Positions 8,087 through 17,853 of a stretch of 64,000 bases of DNA are shown here, in pieces. The translations under genes and the position numbers were made by a program. Below the pieces are notes generated by a model, which made no database searches, had not been told where the DNA came from, and saw only the letters and a program-made list of their open reading frames with translations. Numbering within the stretch: position 1 is the stretch's first letter; each line of letters opens with the position of its first letter. The stretch is from Lachnospiraceae bacterium (GTDB taxonomy: Bacteria > Bacillota > Clostridia > Lachnospirales > Lachnospiraceae), in NCBI GenBank assembly GCA_028693705.1, contig JAQUUX010000002.1:1-64000 (forward strand), read 5' to 3'.

Positions 8087-8956
8087 ATGGCAACTCAAAT
8101 TACCAATCAGGCTACTTTAAATTATACTTCCGGCAGCAATAACCTTTCCACCATTTCCAATACTGCAACAGTTACACTGCAGGGACCATTGGAAGTCACC
8201 AAATACTCTTTGGAGAACGCTTACAGAATTGGCGAAGACATCACCTATAACGTATTTATTACAAACAGCAGTGCCAACTCTCTAACCGGAGTTACCGTAG
8301 AAGATGATCTCGGCACCTATGCCATCGGCCAGACAACTAATGTAACACCACTTACCTATACGGGTCCGGCCAAACTTTTCATTAACAATACCTTCTCCGG
8401 CACTATTCAGGGCGTTGTTTCTGCTGATGCCGACTCTGTTACTTTTACTCTCGGAACTATTGCTCCCGGCAGCTCAGCATTACTTCAATATCAGGCAACT
8501 GTAAATAATTATGCCGGTGCTATCGTTGGCACTTCAGATATTGATAATATTGTATCTGTAACAGCCGCCGGTGTAACCACACCAATCATTGCTACCAATT
8601 CCATTCCTGTAGCTGCTTACGCAGATGTCACCATTGAAAAGAATATGTCTCCGGATCCGGTTGTAGATGGCAGTACTCTCACCTACACCTTTGTCATTAG
8701 AAATTATGGTACCATTGCTGCCACAAATGTTTCACTGCAGGACATTTTCACTACCTTCCCCAATATTACTTCTGTAACTGTGGATGGTGTGGCAACTACA
8801 GAATATTCCTATTCTGCCGGTACTTTCCTGTATCCATCTGCTTCTTCCGGTATTAACTACACCATTCCTGCTGCTACCTTCACGCAGGATCCTGCTACGG
8901 GACTTTATACTATAGTTCCAGGCACCAGCACCGTAATTATACAGGGAACTATCTAA
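8087..8956 (+). CDS. DUF11-repeat surface-type protein
   Basis: The 289-residue protein has two domains of the conserved DUF11/TIGR01451 repeat type: residues about 25-150 ('GPLEVTKYSLENAYRIGEDITYNV', 'GVTVEDDLG') and about 175-275 ('DVTIEKNMSPDPV', 'TYTFVIRNYG', 'ATNVSLQDIF'). Such beta-sandwich repeats occur in cell-surface and spore-surface proteins. There is no classical signal peptide or anchor, so export is uncertain. AAAAGGAAA precedes the ATG at 8087; a frame open from 8015 has no site. Thr/Asn-rich with few charged residues. A perfect terminator follows. Confidence 0.82.
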   Translation: MATQITNQATLNYTSGSNNLSTISNTATVTLQGPLEVTKYSLENAYRIGEDITYNVFITNSSANSLTGVTVEDDLGTYAIGQTTNVTPLTYTGPAKLFINNTFSGTIQGVVSADADSVTFTLGTIAPGSSALLQYQATVNNYAGAIVGTSDIDNIVSVTAAGVTTPIIATNSIPVAAYADVTIEKNMSPDPVVDGSTLTYTFVIRNYGTIAATNVSLQDIFTTFPNITSVTVDGVATTEYSYSAGTFLYPSASSGINYTIPAATFTQDPATGLYTIVPGTSTVIIQGTI

Positions 8957-8970
8957 TCCTGAAATGATAC

Positions 8971-8998
8971 AAAGATTCCGGGACGTCCCGGAATCTTT
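8971..8998. terminator. Perfect-palindrome terminator
   Basis: AAAGATTCCGGGAC is followed directly by its exact complement, giving a 14-bp stem that works for both converging genes. Its right end touches the original stop codon of the decayed kinase gene. Confidence 0.9.
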
Positions 8999-11900
8999 TA
9001 TTTCAAATATCTGCCCAATACCTAATACATCATTTCCGTATCAATTGGTTTGGAAATATGATCGTTCATACCTGCATCGAGTGACCTGGCAATATCCTCC
9101 ACAAATGCATTGGCTGTCATGGCAATAATCAGTATCTCTTTTGCCTGCGGATGGGAAAGCGCTCGGATTGCCTTAGTCGCATCATAACCATTCATGTTCG
9201 GCATCTGCACATCCATTAAAATGGCATCATACGTTCCCGGTTCAGACTCTGAAAATATCTTAACAGCCTGTGCACCGTCTTCCGCCAGATCTACGATAAA
9301 TCCAACCATGGTAAGTAATTCTTTTGCAATTGCACGGTTGATTTCTATATCATCTGCTACCAGTACATGTTTTCCGGTAAAATCATAATTTTCTGATTTC
9401 GCAGACTGATTTACCAGCTTACCATTACTCAATGACATCAATAGATTAAACAAGGTAGACTGGAATACCGGTTTGTCAATGCATACATCCACGCCTACTT
9501 CTTCAGCCTCTTCAGAAATTTCATTGGTATCATACGCTGATACAATCATCACAACGGTACTTTCCGACTGTGATTGCCTGATTTTCTTTGCTACATCCAG
9601 ACCGTTCATACCATCCATTTTCCAGTCTGACATACAAATGGTATAAGGATCTTTGTCGTTTCTGGCTTTTGTCATCTTCTCAATGGCAAGCATCGGATCA
9701 GACTCACAGTCATGAGCAATTCCGATATGATTTAAAATACCGGACAGGTAATCCAGATTTTCCTTATCATCATCTACTACCATGACTCTCATGGCGTTGA
9801 TGTTATCAGTATTTCCTTTCATCTGATTTTCAGCAATGTCAAAAGGAATATTAAGAGTAAAGGTTGTACCCTGTCCGGCATGGCTGTCTACCTGGATCTC
9901 ACCATGCATCAGTTCCACCAGATTCTTGGATATGGATAAACCAAGCCCGGAACCGCCATGTTCTTTTGCGGTTAAAGCAGTCTCCTGTTCAAAAGGCTTG
10001 AAGATACGATTCATATATTCTTCGCTCATACCGCATCCGGTATCCTGTACCACAATCTGCAGCATCAGATGTTTTTCATCTTTCATTTCTTCTGCCATTT
10101 TAAAGGTAATATTGCCACCCGGCTCTGTGAATTTTAAGGCATTGGACAGCAGATTCAAAATGATCTGCTGCAATCTCAGCTGATCCCCCACCAAGAATTC
10201 CGTCATAACGTTATTCATTCTGGCATCAAACTGGATACCTTTTGTTTTGCACTGTGCAAAATATAATGTAGTCACAGTCGCCACGATTTCTTTTACATCA
10301 AAATCTGCATGTGCGATTTTAATCTTTTCACTTTCAATTGCTGACATATCCAGCACATCATTGATCAGACTCAGTAAATGCTTAGAGGATATTAGTATCT
10401 GCTTTAAATATTCTTCAACTTTACCCGGTTTTTTTATATTACTCCGTGCCAATGTTGTTTCACCAATAATGGCGTTCATTGGTGTTCGGATCTCATGGGA
10501 CATACGTGCCAGGAAATCGCTCTTTGCCCGGTTTGCCTTTTCCGCCTGAAGTACTGCTATCGACAATTGTTCATTTTTATCCTCCAGCTGCTGATTAGTA
10601 TCTCCAATCAAATGAAGCTTCCGGTTACGATTCACAATATAAACAGCGCTGATCAGTACCACCAAAAATGCCAGTACGCCAATCACGGCAAGTAGAATTC
10701 TGTATTTGTAACAAATCTCACCGGTGCTTAACTGATAAGGCATGGCTGTCGTATATTTGATAATGCACTGCTGTATCTCCTGGTCACTGATCTGCTTAAT
10801 CGCTTTATCAATGATAGAAAGTATCATGTCACTATCCAGTTCTTCATTTGAAAACATATTCATCAAACTAAATTTCTGAAAGTATCCGGAATTCGGCACA
10901 GTTTCCAGCGCTTCAAAAATCGGTTTATTAAGCTGATAATCTGCTATGTATTGATTTTGTAAAGTGCAGTCCGCTTCGCCTTTTGCAACTGCCTTAAAGC
11001 ACGCTTCCACCGAGTCATAATTTATCTGTTGATACCCTGGGAATGTATCAGCGATCAGTTCCTTCAGATTATCTGATCCTGTGGAAATTGCCATAGTCTG
11101 TCCACTATTTTCTTCCGGGATAAATCCTTTTTTACAAACAAGAACCGCCTGGGTCTCCATATAGCTGTTACTTATATATGCACCATATTTTTCCTGATTA
11201 AAGCTATTATTTCTCACTCCGGACATCAAATCAATTTGATCAGTTGCAAGAGATTCCGCATTTGTTTCTTCTACGCTAACGGGCACATAGGAAAACTTTA
11301 ATCCGCTGTACTTGCTGATACTATCTAAAAAATCCATCGTGATACCGGTCAGTTCTCCGGTTTCAGGATCCAGATACGATCCTCTTTTATAGCAATTTTC
11401 AAAACCGGAAGTTCTTCTATGTAGTCCAATTCTTCTTTAGAATATGGATCATCCCTATAGATTGGGAAATATTTATCAATTAAATCAGTCTGAAAATTAG
11501 GATCCTCTATTTCAATCTGATCCAGCGCATTGTTTAATTCCTCGCCCATCGCTGTATCAGTCTTTCTGAAGATATAGTAATAAGGAGCATTTCCTGCTTT
11601 TCCGATCAGCTTCATATCACTGCCTGCACGCATAATGTTATGAATTCCGGCATCTATTTCACCATTTCTCAAAGCTTCAAATAAAGCGGTGCTACTGTCT
11701 TAAAGTGTAATGTCTGCTTTAAATCCATGATTCTTTGCATAAGTTTCCAATAGTCCCACATACGAGGTGTTTTTCTCCGCACCCCATTTCAAATTGGAAA
11801 AGTGTTCGAAATCCTCATAAATCAGATCATCTCTGTCCGCCATGGCCAGTAATGCACCATAATCCTTGCCAATCTGATTACTAAAGCCATATTCTACCAC

Positions 11901-12257
11901 TCGCTCCGGACTCATCTGCGCAGGTGCCAGCAAATCGATTACACCGTGATCCAGCATATACATGGCATCAGACCAGTTATCTGCTTTCACATACTCATAT
12001 TTCCAGCCGGTAATATCCGCAATCTTATTCAGATAATCTACATCATAGCCCACGCATTCCCCATCGTCTCTAAAGGAATGAAAACCTTCCATTTCATAGA
12101 CGCCGACTTTGACACGTCTGCCGTTTCCTGCTGCCATGACCTGCGTCGGATAGATAGCAATCAATGCTATCCAACCGGCGAGCATGATACTTCCTGTCAA
12201 TATAAATATGGCTTTCAGCCAAAAACAAAACCAATTGGTTTTTCCGGTCTGTCTCAT
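8998..12257 (-). pseudogene. Hybrid sensor histidine kinase, disrupted
   Basis: The intact ancestor would carry a signal/TM segment, two periplasmic-binding-type (SBP_bac_3) sensor domains, a TM helix, a HisKA box (MSHEIRTPMNAIIGE), an HATPase domain (DTGCGM, GGSGLGL) and two receiver domains (MSDWKMDGMNGLD; LMDVQMPNMNGYD). Three lesions break it: an in-frame TAA at 11700-11702; a one-base loss in an A-run near 11385-11388 that shifts the frame; and a TAG at 9022-9024, eight codons before the original stop at 8998. Translation from 12257 would give only the first sensor part. The kinase part (9022-11337) could be made only from an internal start. Confidence 0.88.
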
Positions 12258-12327
12258 TCTGTTCTGCCTTCTTTCTTATGTATATAATAAAATAGTATCA
12301 TACTTTTTTATTCTTCGATATTTTTTT

Positions 12328-12362
12328 CAAAAAAAATCCCACAAACAAATTGTCTGTGGGAT
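12328..12362 (-). terminator. Terminator of the rplM-rpsI operon
   Basis: On the minus strand ATCCCACAGAC…TGTGGGAT forms an 8-bp stem followed by eight T. It lies 20 bases past the rpsI stop. Confidence 0.9.
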
Positions 12363-12384
12363 TTCTGTATACATAAATAAATAA

Positions 12385-12783
12385 TTATCTCTTTGAGAAC
12401 TGTGGAGCGCGACGAGCTGCTTTGAGACCGTATTTCTTTCTTTCCTTCATTCTTGGATCTCTGGTTAAATAACCTGCCTTCTTTAAGATAGGTCTGTAAT
12501 CAGCATCTGCCTGAAGTAATGCTCTTGCGATACCGTGTCTTACGGCACCAGCCTGGCCTGTTGTTCCGCCACCTTTTACAGTAACGTTAACGTCCATTTT
12601 CTCTACATTATCGGTTGCTGTCAGAGGCTGACGAACGATAACCTTTAATGTCTCTAATCCGAAATATTCATCAATAGGTCTTTTATTGATAGTGATAACA
12701 CCTGTTCCAGCTGATAAATAAACTCTGGCGATGGATTTCTTTCTTCTGCCTGTTCCGTAGTACTTTGCTGCTGCTTTAGCCAT
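12385..12783 (-). CDS. rpsI: 30S ribosomal protein S9
   Basis: S9 (132 residues) is a small-subunit head protein whose C-terminal tail reaches the P-site tRNA. The family's [14 protein letters not shown] near 10-23 and the terminal SKR tail are present. It is 26 bases after rplM and shares its promoter and terminator. Length and ends are normal. Confidence 0.98.
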   Translation of the reverse strand: MAKAAAKYYGTGRRKKSIARVYLSAGTGVITINKRPIDEYFGLETLKVIVRQPLTATDNVEKMDVNVTVKGGGTTGQAGAVRHGIARALLQADADYRPILKKAGYLTRDPRMKERKKYGLKAARRAPQFSKR

Positions 12784-12809
12784 TTTAATTTCTCCCTTCT
12801 GTTACCTAA

Positions 12810-13238
12810 TTAAAATGTTAATACTTCAGGTTTCTGAGCTGCATGATCATGCTCAGCGCCTGCGTATACATGAAGTTTTGTGAACATCTGACGTCCTAAA
12901 GGTCCTTTTGGAAGCATGCCTTTAACAGCAAGTTCAATTACTTCTTCAGGTTTCTTAGCCAGTTTTTCTCTTAAGGTAGCTTCTTTCATACCACCTACAT
13001 AGTCAGAATGATGATAATAAACCTTCTGATCTAATTTCTTACCTGTAACGGTGATCTTCTCAGCATTGATAACGATTACATTATCTCCGCAATCCATATG
13101 AGGTGTGAAGATCGGTTTCTTCTTTCCTCTTAAAACGTTAGCTACTTCTGAAGCTAAACGTCCAAGTGTCATATCAGTAGCGTCTACTACATACCATTTT
13201 CTATCGATTGTAGCTGGGCTAGCCATAAATGTTTTCAT
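12810..13238 (-). CDS. rplM: 50S ribosomal protein L13
   Basis: L13 (142 residues) binds 23S rRNA early in large-subunit assembly. The product shows [16 protein letters not shown] and the [18 protein letters not shown] stretch. I use the ATG at 13238, preceded by GGAGGT at 7 bases and giving the family N-terminus [16 protein letters not shown]; a longer frame begins inside the leader and is not supported. First gene of the rplM-rpsI operon. Confidence 0.98.
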   Translation of the reverse strand: MKTFMASPATIDRKWYVVDATDMTLGRLASEVANVLRGKKKPIFTPHMDCGDNVIVINAEKITVTGKKLDQKVYYHHSDYVGGMKEATLREKLAKKPEEVIELAVKGMLPKGPLGRQMFTKLHVYAGAEHDHAAQKPEVLTF

Positions 13239-13405
13239 GATATTACCTCCATCATACTTTATCCAAATTAACGATGTCGCGTTTCGCCTACGTCTCATAG
13301 TGCAGATGTCCGGCCACACCAAAAACTTACGAAACTCTTGTGTCTATCTATATTTATCCATATCACTCCGGGGCTTTGGAGGGATACGATCAAATACCGC
13401 CACAG
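13239..13405 (-). promoter_or_regulatory. rplM leader RNA (L13 leader candidate)
   Basis: From the predicted start of transcription near 13405 to the rplM ATG there are about 165 untranslated bases with several short GC-rich complementary stretches. Firmicutes often have a structured, L13-binding autoregulatory leader here. The exact fold was not matched to that family. Confidence 0.4.
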
Positions 13406-13411
13406 TTGTAT

Positions 13412-13440
13412 ATTCTACTATAAGAAAATTTATGTGTCAA
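13412..13440 (-). promoter_or_regulatory. rplM-rpsI promoter
   Basis: On the minus strand TTGACA (13435-13440), 17 bases, TAGAAT (13412-13417). It begins 7 bases after the truA stop codon, so rplM-rpsI can be transcribed independently of the ecf-truA genes. Confidence 0.82.
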
Positions 13441-13446
13441 CTGTTT

Positions 13447-14196
13447 TCACTTTATTTCATCCAGGAATTCATATTTTACCAAAGTAAGACCACATGCCGG
13501 CGCTGTAGGACCTGCTGCCTGCCTGTCCCTTGCCGCTAAAATCTCCAGCATAGCCTCCGGTTCTTTTCTGCAGGCACCCACTTCCATAAGCGTTCCCGCC
13601 AGGATTCTTACCATATTATATAAGAAACCATTTCCGATTACTCTGATGATCAGATCTGCTCCGTTTTGTTCCACCTGTATATCATAAATAGTTCTCACCG
13701 TAGTCTCTGCCTGGGTTGCCGGAGAGCAAAAACTTTTGAAGTCATGTTCTCCCACCAGATAAGGGACTGCCTCCTGCATACGGGAAACAGTAAGCTTTTG
13801 ATAAGTAAAATAAGTATATAATCTTTTCATTGGCAGGGGAAACTCCGCATTATAAATATGATACTCGTAAGTCTTCCTGCTATTACAATGCCTCGGATGA
13901 AAATCAGGAGAGACCTCTTCTGATTTTTGTACCCTGATATCTTCCGGCAGCCGCTGATTTAAAGCATAAGAAAATTTTCCGCCGGGGATTCTGCTGTCTG
14001 TATCAAAAACAGCGACATTCCCCAAAGCATGAACCCCTGAATCCGTTCGACTGGCTCCGATCACCTGTATATTTTCCTGTAATAATTCAGTCAGACATCT
14101 GTTCAGTTCCCCCTCAATGGTAATTCCATTAGGCTGAACCTGCCAACCGTTATAGTGTGTTCCGTCATAAGCCACAGTAAGCCTGATCCTTCTCAT
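13447..14196 (-). CDS. truA: tRNA pseudouridine(38-40) synthase TruA
   Basis: TruA isomerises uridines 38-40 of many tRNA anticodon arms. The 249-residue product has the TruA signature GASRTDSGVHALGN with the catalytic Asp near 52, the N-terminal YDGTHYNGWQ motif and the C-terminal GNGFLYNMVRILAGTL motif. Its start overlaps the ecfT stop by 4 bases (ATGA-type), showing translational coupling. The order ecfA1-ecfA2-ecfT-truA-rplM-rpsI is the usual one in Firmicutes. Confidence 0.97.
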   Translation of the reverse strand: MRRIRLTVAYDGTHYNGWQVQPNGITIEGELNRCLTELLQENIQVIGASRTDSGVHALGNVAVFDTDSRIPGGKFSYALNQRLPEDIRVQKSEEVSPDFHPRHCNSRKTYEYHIYNAEFPLPMKRLYTYFTYQKLTVSRMQEAVPYLVGEHDFKSFCSPATQAETTVRTIYDIQVEQNGADLIIRVIGNGFLYNMVRILAGTLMEVGACRKEPEAMLEILAARDRQAAGPTAPACGLTLVKYEFLDEIK

Positions 14197-15002
14197 ACCA
14201 GTACCAGTATCCTTCCAACCACAGCACAGGCAATCATATAAACAACTACCAGTATCAATGCATACACATCCTGTTTATGGTACGCCAAAGGTTTCATCTT
14301 CGTTCTGTGTTCTCCACCCCGATAACATCTGGCTTCCATCGCCATTGCAAGATCATTGGCACGGCGAAATGCCGATATGAATAACGGTACCAGTAAAGGC
14401 ACAAGACTCTTTATCTTTTTAATCAGATTTCCGCTTTCAAAATCTGCTCCCCTTGCAATCTGCGCTTTCATGATTTTATCAGTCTCTTCCAATAATATAG
14501 GAATAAATCGAAGAGCAATAGACATCATCATGGAAATTTCATGTACCGGTACCTTTATTTTCTTTAAAGGTCCCAGTAAACTTTCCAATCCATCCGTCAG
14601 ATTATTAGGTGTTGTAGTAAGTGTCATCAAAGATGTTCCTACAATCAAAAGTGCGAGTCTTGCTGCCATAAAAGCTGCTGTTCTGATCCCCTGCCAGGTA
14701 ATGTTGATAATCCAGAAGGAAATTGCTGTATCACCCGGTGTTAATACCAGATTAAAGAATACTGTGATCAATAACAACATAAAAATAGCTTTCATTCCCT
14801 TTAAAATAAATTTCAACGGAACTTGGGATATCTTAATAACAGTTCCCAGGAAAACAAGAACTACGATGTAACCTATAAAGTTTTTCATTAAAAACAGGGA
14901 AACAATATACAGCATTGTACTGATCAGCTTCGTTCTCGGATCCAGATGATGAATAGGTGACTCTGCCTGATAATATTGTCCCAGTGTAATATCTCGAATC
15001 AT
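14193..15002 (-). CDS. ecfT: ECF transporter transmembrane protein EcfT
   Basis: EcfT is the shared membrane scaffold of energy-coupling-factor vitamin transporters; it links the two ATPases to exchangeable substrate-binding S components. The 269-residue protein has about five hydrophobic helices, an early HHLDPRTKL motif and the two cytoplasmic ARG/ARC coupling motifs (IARGADFES near 188; EARCYRGGEHRT near 226). It follows ecfA2 by 18 bases. No S-component gene is in the window, which suits a group II system that serves several S proteins encoded elsewhere. Confidence 0.96.
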   Translation of the reverse strand: MIRDITLGQYYQAESPIHHLDPRTKLISTMLYIVSLFLMKNFIGYIVVLVFLGTVIKISQVPLKFILKGMKAIFMLLLITVFFNLVLTPGDTAISFWIINITWQGIRTAAFMAARLALLIVGTSLMTLTTTPNNLTDGLESLLGPLKKIKVPVHEISMMMSIALRFIPILLEETDKIMKAQIARGADFESGNLIKKIKSLVPLLVPLFISAFRRANDLAMAMEARCYRGGEHRTKMKPLAYHKQDVYALILVVVYMIACAVVGRILVLV

Positions 15003-15020
15003 GTATTTGTCCTGACTTTT

Positions 15021-15869
15021 TTAATTTTTTAAAACACGCAGGATTTCATCCCTTGCTTCTTCTACAGTACTCACATCTGTATTAACCGACAGCCCGCGTT
15101 CCTGTAAAGCATGCATAATATAAGTTACCTGTGGTGCTGCAAGTCCAACTTCTTCCAACTCTTTAAAATGACGGAAAACCTTCATCGGTTCATCATCATA
15201 CATAACGCTACCGTGGTTCATCACAATAATACGATCTGCATATTTTGCCACATCTTCCATACTATGCGATACTAATACTACTGTTATACCCGTTTCATTT
15301 TTAAGTTTCGCTATTTGATCCAGGATTTCATCCCGGCCTTTGGGATCCAGACCTGCAGTTGGCTCATCCAATACCAGTATCTCCGGTTTCATTGCCAGAA
15401 CACCTGCAATAGCTACTCTTCTTTTCTGTCCTCCTGATAATTCAAAAGGAGACTGGTAAAAGAATTCATCCTCTAAACCAACCAGTTTTAATGCTGCATA
15501 AGCCCTTAGCTGCACTTCCTTTTGAGAAAGTCCCAGATTCTTTGGTCCGAAGCACACATCCGAAAACACATCGACCTCAAACAGCTGGTGTTCTGGATAC
15601 TGAAAGACCAGTCCGACTTTGGATCTAAGTTCCTTTTTATTAAAATCATCATCACTGATATCTTTTCCATTATAGTAAATAGTACCACTGGAAGGCTTGA
15701 TCAAGCCGTTTAAATGCTGTACCAGTGTAGATTTGCCAGATCCTGTATGACCAATCAATCCGATAAACTGTCCATCCGGTATTACAAGATTAATATCCTG
15801 CAACGCTTTTACTTCCTGATTTGTATCAGCTCCATATATACAATTCACGTGATCTAGAATAATCGACAT
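15021..15869 (-). CDS. ecfA2: ECF transporter ATPase EcfA2
   Basis: One of two ABC ATPases that power ECF vitamin uptake from the cytoplasmic side. The 282-residue protein has Walker A GHTGSGKST (about 40-48), the Q-loop FQYPEHQLF, the signature LSGGQKRRVA, Walker B ILVLDEPTAGLDPKG and the switch His in VSHSME. The PEHQLF form of the Q-loop helix and its position after ecfA1 mark it as the A2 (EcfA') subunit. Normal length. Confidence 0.96.
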   Translation of the reverse strand: MSIILDHVNCIYGADTNQEVKALQDINLVIPDGQFIGLIGHTGSGKSTLVQHLNGLIKPSSGTIYYNGKDISDDDFNKKELRSKVGLVFQYPEHQLFEVDVFSDVCFGPKNLGLSQKEVQLRAYAALKLVGLEDEFFYQSPFELSGGQKRRVAIAGVLAMKPEILVLDEPTAGLDPKGRDEILDQIAKLKNETGITVVLVSHSMEDVAKYADRIIVMNHGSVMYDDEPMKVFRHFKELEEVGLAAPQVTYIMHALQERGLSVNTDVSTVEEARDEILRVLKN

Positions 15870-15892
15870 TTATTTTCCCATTCTTTTAGACT

Positions 15893-16744
15893 TTATTTTG
15901 ATAAGTTTAATGCCCCCAGAAGCTCCTCGGTGGTCAATATACCATCCGGCAGTTCTACTCCTGCCTTCTTTAATTCATAGGCCAGCAAGGTCACTTGCGG
16001 TACGTCCAGACGTAATGCTTTCAGTTCCTCTACCCGTGAAAAAATTTCCCTGGGCGTTCCCTCCATGGCAACATGTCCCTTATCCATGACAAAAACCTTA
16101 TTTGCATGAATGATTTCTTCCATGTAATGAGTGATCAGTATAACAGTTACACCCTCTACATCATTCAAAGCACGAACTGCACGGATAACTTCTTTCCTGC
16201 CGCTCGGATCCAACATTGCTGTCGGCTCATCCAGAATAATGCATTTTGGATGCATGGCTATCACACCTGCAATGGATACACGCTGTTTTTGTCCACCGGA
16301 AAGTTTATTAGGTGAATGTTTTCGAAACTCATACATGCCAACGGCTTTCAGACTTTCTTCTACACGATCCCATATTTCTTTCGTGGGAATCCCCATGTTC
16401 TCAGGACCGAAACCTACATCTTCTTCCACGATCTGACCAATGATCTGGTTATCCGGATTCTGAAAAACCATTCCTGCTTTCTGTCTGATGTCCCATAAGT
16501 ATTCTTCATCTGTTGTATCCTGTCCGTCTACCCAGATAGTACCCTCTGTAGGATACAGAATCGCATTCATATGCTTTGCCAGTGTAGATTTTCCTGAACC
16601 GTTAGAACCAAGAATCGCAGCAAAATCCCCCGGCTTAATGTCCAGAGAAACCTCATCCACTGCTTTTGTAATACCTTCTACATTACCTTCTTCGTCACGC
16701 CTGATATATTCAAATGTGAGTTTATCTGTTTTTATAATTCCCAT
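15893..16744 (-). CDS. ecfA1: ECF transporter ATPase EcfA1
   Basis: Partner ATPase of EcfA2 in the same complex. The 283-residue product has Walker [11 protein letters not shown]-loop FQNPDNQI, signature [13 protein letters not shown], Walker [16 protein letters not shown] and the switch His in ITHYME. The ATG at 16744 is preferred: GGAAG lies 8 bases upstream and overlaps an in-frame GTG at 16753. In most relatives ecfA1 follows rplQ directly; here 1.7 kb with an opposing gene and a structured element separates them, so ecfA1 must have its own promoter. Confidence 0.95.
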   Translation of the reverse strand: MGIIKTDKLTFEYIRRDEEGNVEGITKAVDEVSLDIKPGDFAAILGSNGSGKSTLAKHMNAILYPTEGTIWVDGQDTTDEEYLWDIRQKAGMVFQNPDNQIIGQIVEEDVGFGPENMGIPTKEIWDRVEESLKAVGMYEFRKHSPNKLSGGQKQRVSIAGVIAMHPKCIILDEPTAMLDPSGRKEVIRAVRALNDVEGVTVILITHYMEEIIHANKVFVMDKGHVAMEGTPREIFSRVEELKALRLDVPQVTLLAYELKKAGVELPDGILTTEELLGALNLSK

Positions 16745-16983
16745 TGCTCTCACTTCCAGTGCAAATATCTTTACTTAACCTTTGCTCATATTGACTTATT
16801 TTACTAAATTCCCTACATAATTACAAGGAATATCAGCTTTCCTAAATATAAATTGAATATAAATATTATTGTGAGCTGTTCTTAATTGTGGCATAATCAT
16901 TGTATTGTCAGCAAGTTTTTCTACTGACAAATTAAAACAACTGTAATTTTTATTATAGTATGCTCAAGAAAGGGTTGTATAAT

Positions 16984-17853
16984 ATGAAACAATACGGTAA
17001 ACCTGCTCTTCTGCTAATCGGACTTGTTATTATCTGTGGTGTTATGGCACGCTCACTTTCCAATGCCGAAACACTGGCTGACTATGCCAGAGAAAGAGCT
17101 GAAACAGACACTTTAGAAACTGATGATGCTACAGAAACCATCAGTACTGTGGAAACTGACTCAACTGTAGAATCCGGCAGTACTACGGAAACTTGTGAGA
17201 CATTAACAGAAACCGCATCATGGGAGGACGAAATGCAGGCAGCAAGAACCACTTATCAAAATGGATTTTATTATGAACCCATTCCCGATTATATAAAAGA
17301 ACGTATTACCGGTGTTTCCTATCCCGACAATTCGAATACCGCACAAATTTCATATGATGATCTCAGATACGTTTCTGTACAATATTTTAATTTTAATGAT
17401 AAAACCAAGTCCGGCGAATTGATATGTAACAAGGCAATTGCCCAGGATCTGGTTGAAATCTTTTACGAACTTTACCAGAACAATTATCAGATAGAAAAAA
17501 TCCGTCTCGTGGATGAATACAATGGAGATGATGAATTATCCATGAAAGATAATAATACCTCCTGTTTTAATTATCGTATGTCAACAGGCTCCACCAGTCT
17601 TTCCATGCACGCAAGAGGGCTTGCTATTGATATCAATCCATTCTTTAATCCTTACGTGGCATACAACCAGGACGGTACCGAAACTATTGCGCCTGCCGGC
17701 AGTGAATATTATGCAGATCGCTCTAAGGAGTTTGCATTTAAAATCACTTCTGATGATCTATGTTATCGATTATTTAAGGAGCACGGATTTACCTGGGGCG
17801 GAGATTGGAATTCAAAGAAGGATTACCAGCATTTTCAGAAGCAAATTGATTGA
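16984..17853 (+). CDS. Membrane-anchored M15-family D-Ala-D-Ala carboxypeptidase
   Basis: The 289-residue product has an N-terminal membrane anchor or signal (about 8-25), a Thr/Glu/Ser-rich stalk to about 75, and a C-terminal M15 zinc peptidase domain of the VanY/DdpX type. Visible zinc ligands and catalytic residues lie in MHARGLAIDINP (His, Asp) and GGDWNSKKDYQHF (His). It should trim or cut peptidoglycan peptides outside the membrane. The ATG at 16984 is chosen for its AAAGGG site; an ATG at 16960 lacks one. Orientation opposes the ribosomal genes and its TGA stop abuts the structured element. Confidence 0.85.
   Translation: MKQYGKPALLLIGLVIICGVMARSLSNAETLADYARERAETDTLETDDATETISTVETDSTVESGSTTETCETLTETASWEDEMQAARTTYQNGFYYEPIPDYIKERITGVSYPDNSNTAQISYDDLRYVSVQYFNFNDKTKSGELICNKAIAQDLVEIFYELYQNNYQIEKIRLVDEYNGDDELSMKDNNTSCFNYRMSTGSTSLSMHARGLAIDINPFFNPYVAYNQDGTETIAPAGSEYYADRSKEFAFKITSDDLCYRLFKEHGFTWGGDWNSKKDYQHFQKQID

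Noticed and set aside
11380-11392. Programmed -1 frameshift in the kinase gene
   Set aside because: The A-run is only four bases, not a typical slippery site, and the same gene has two nonsense codons, so decay is simpler.
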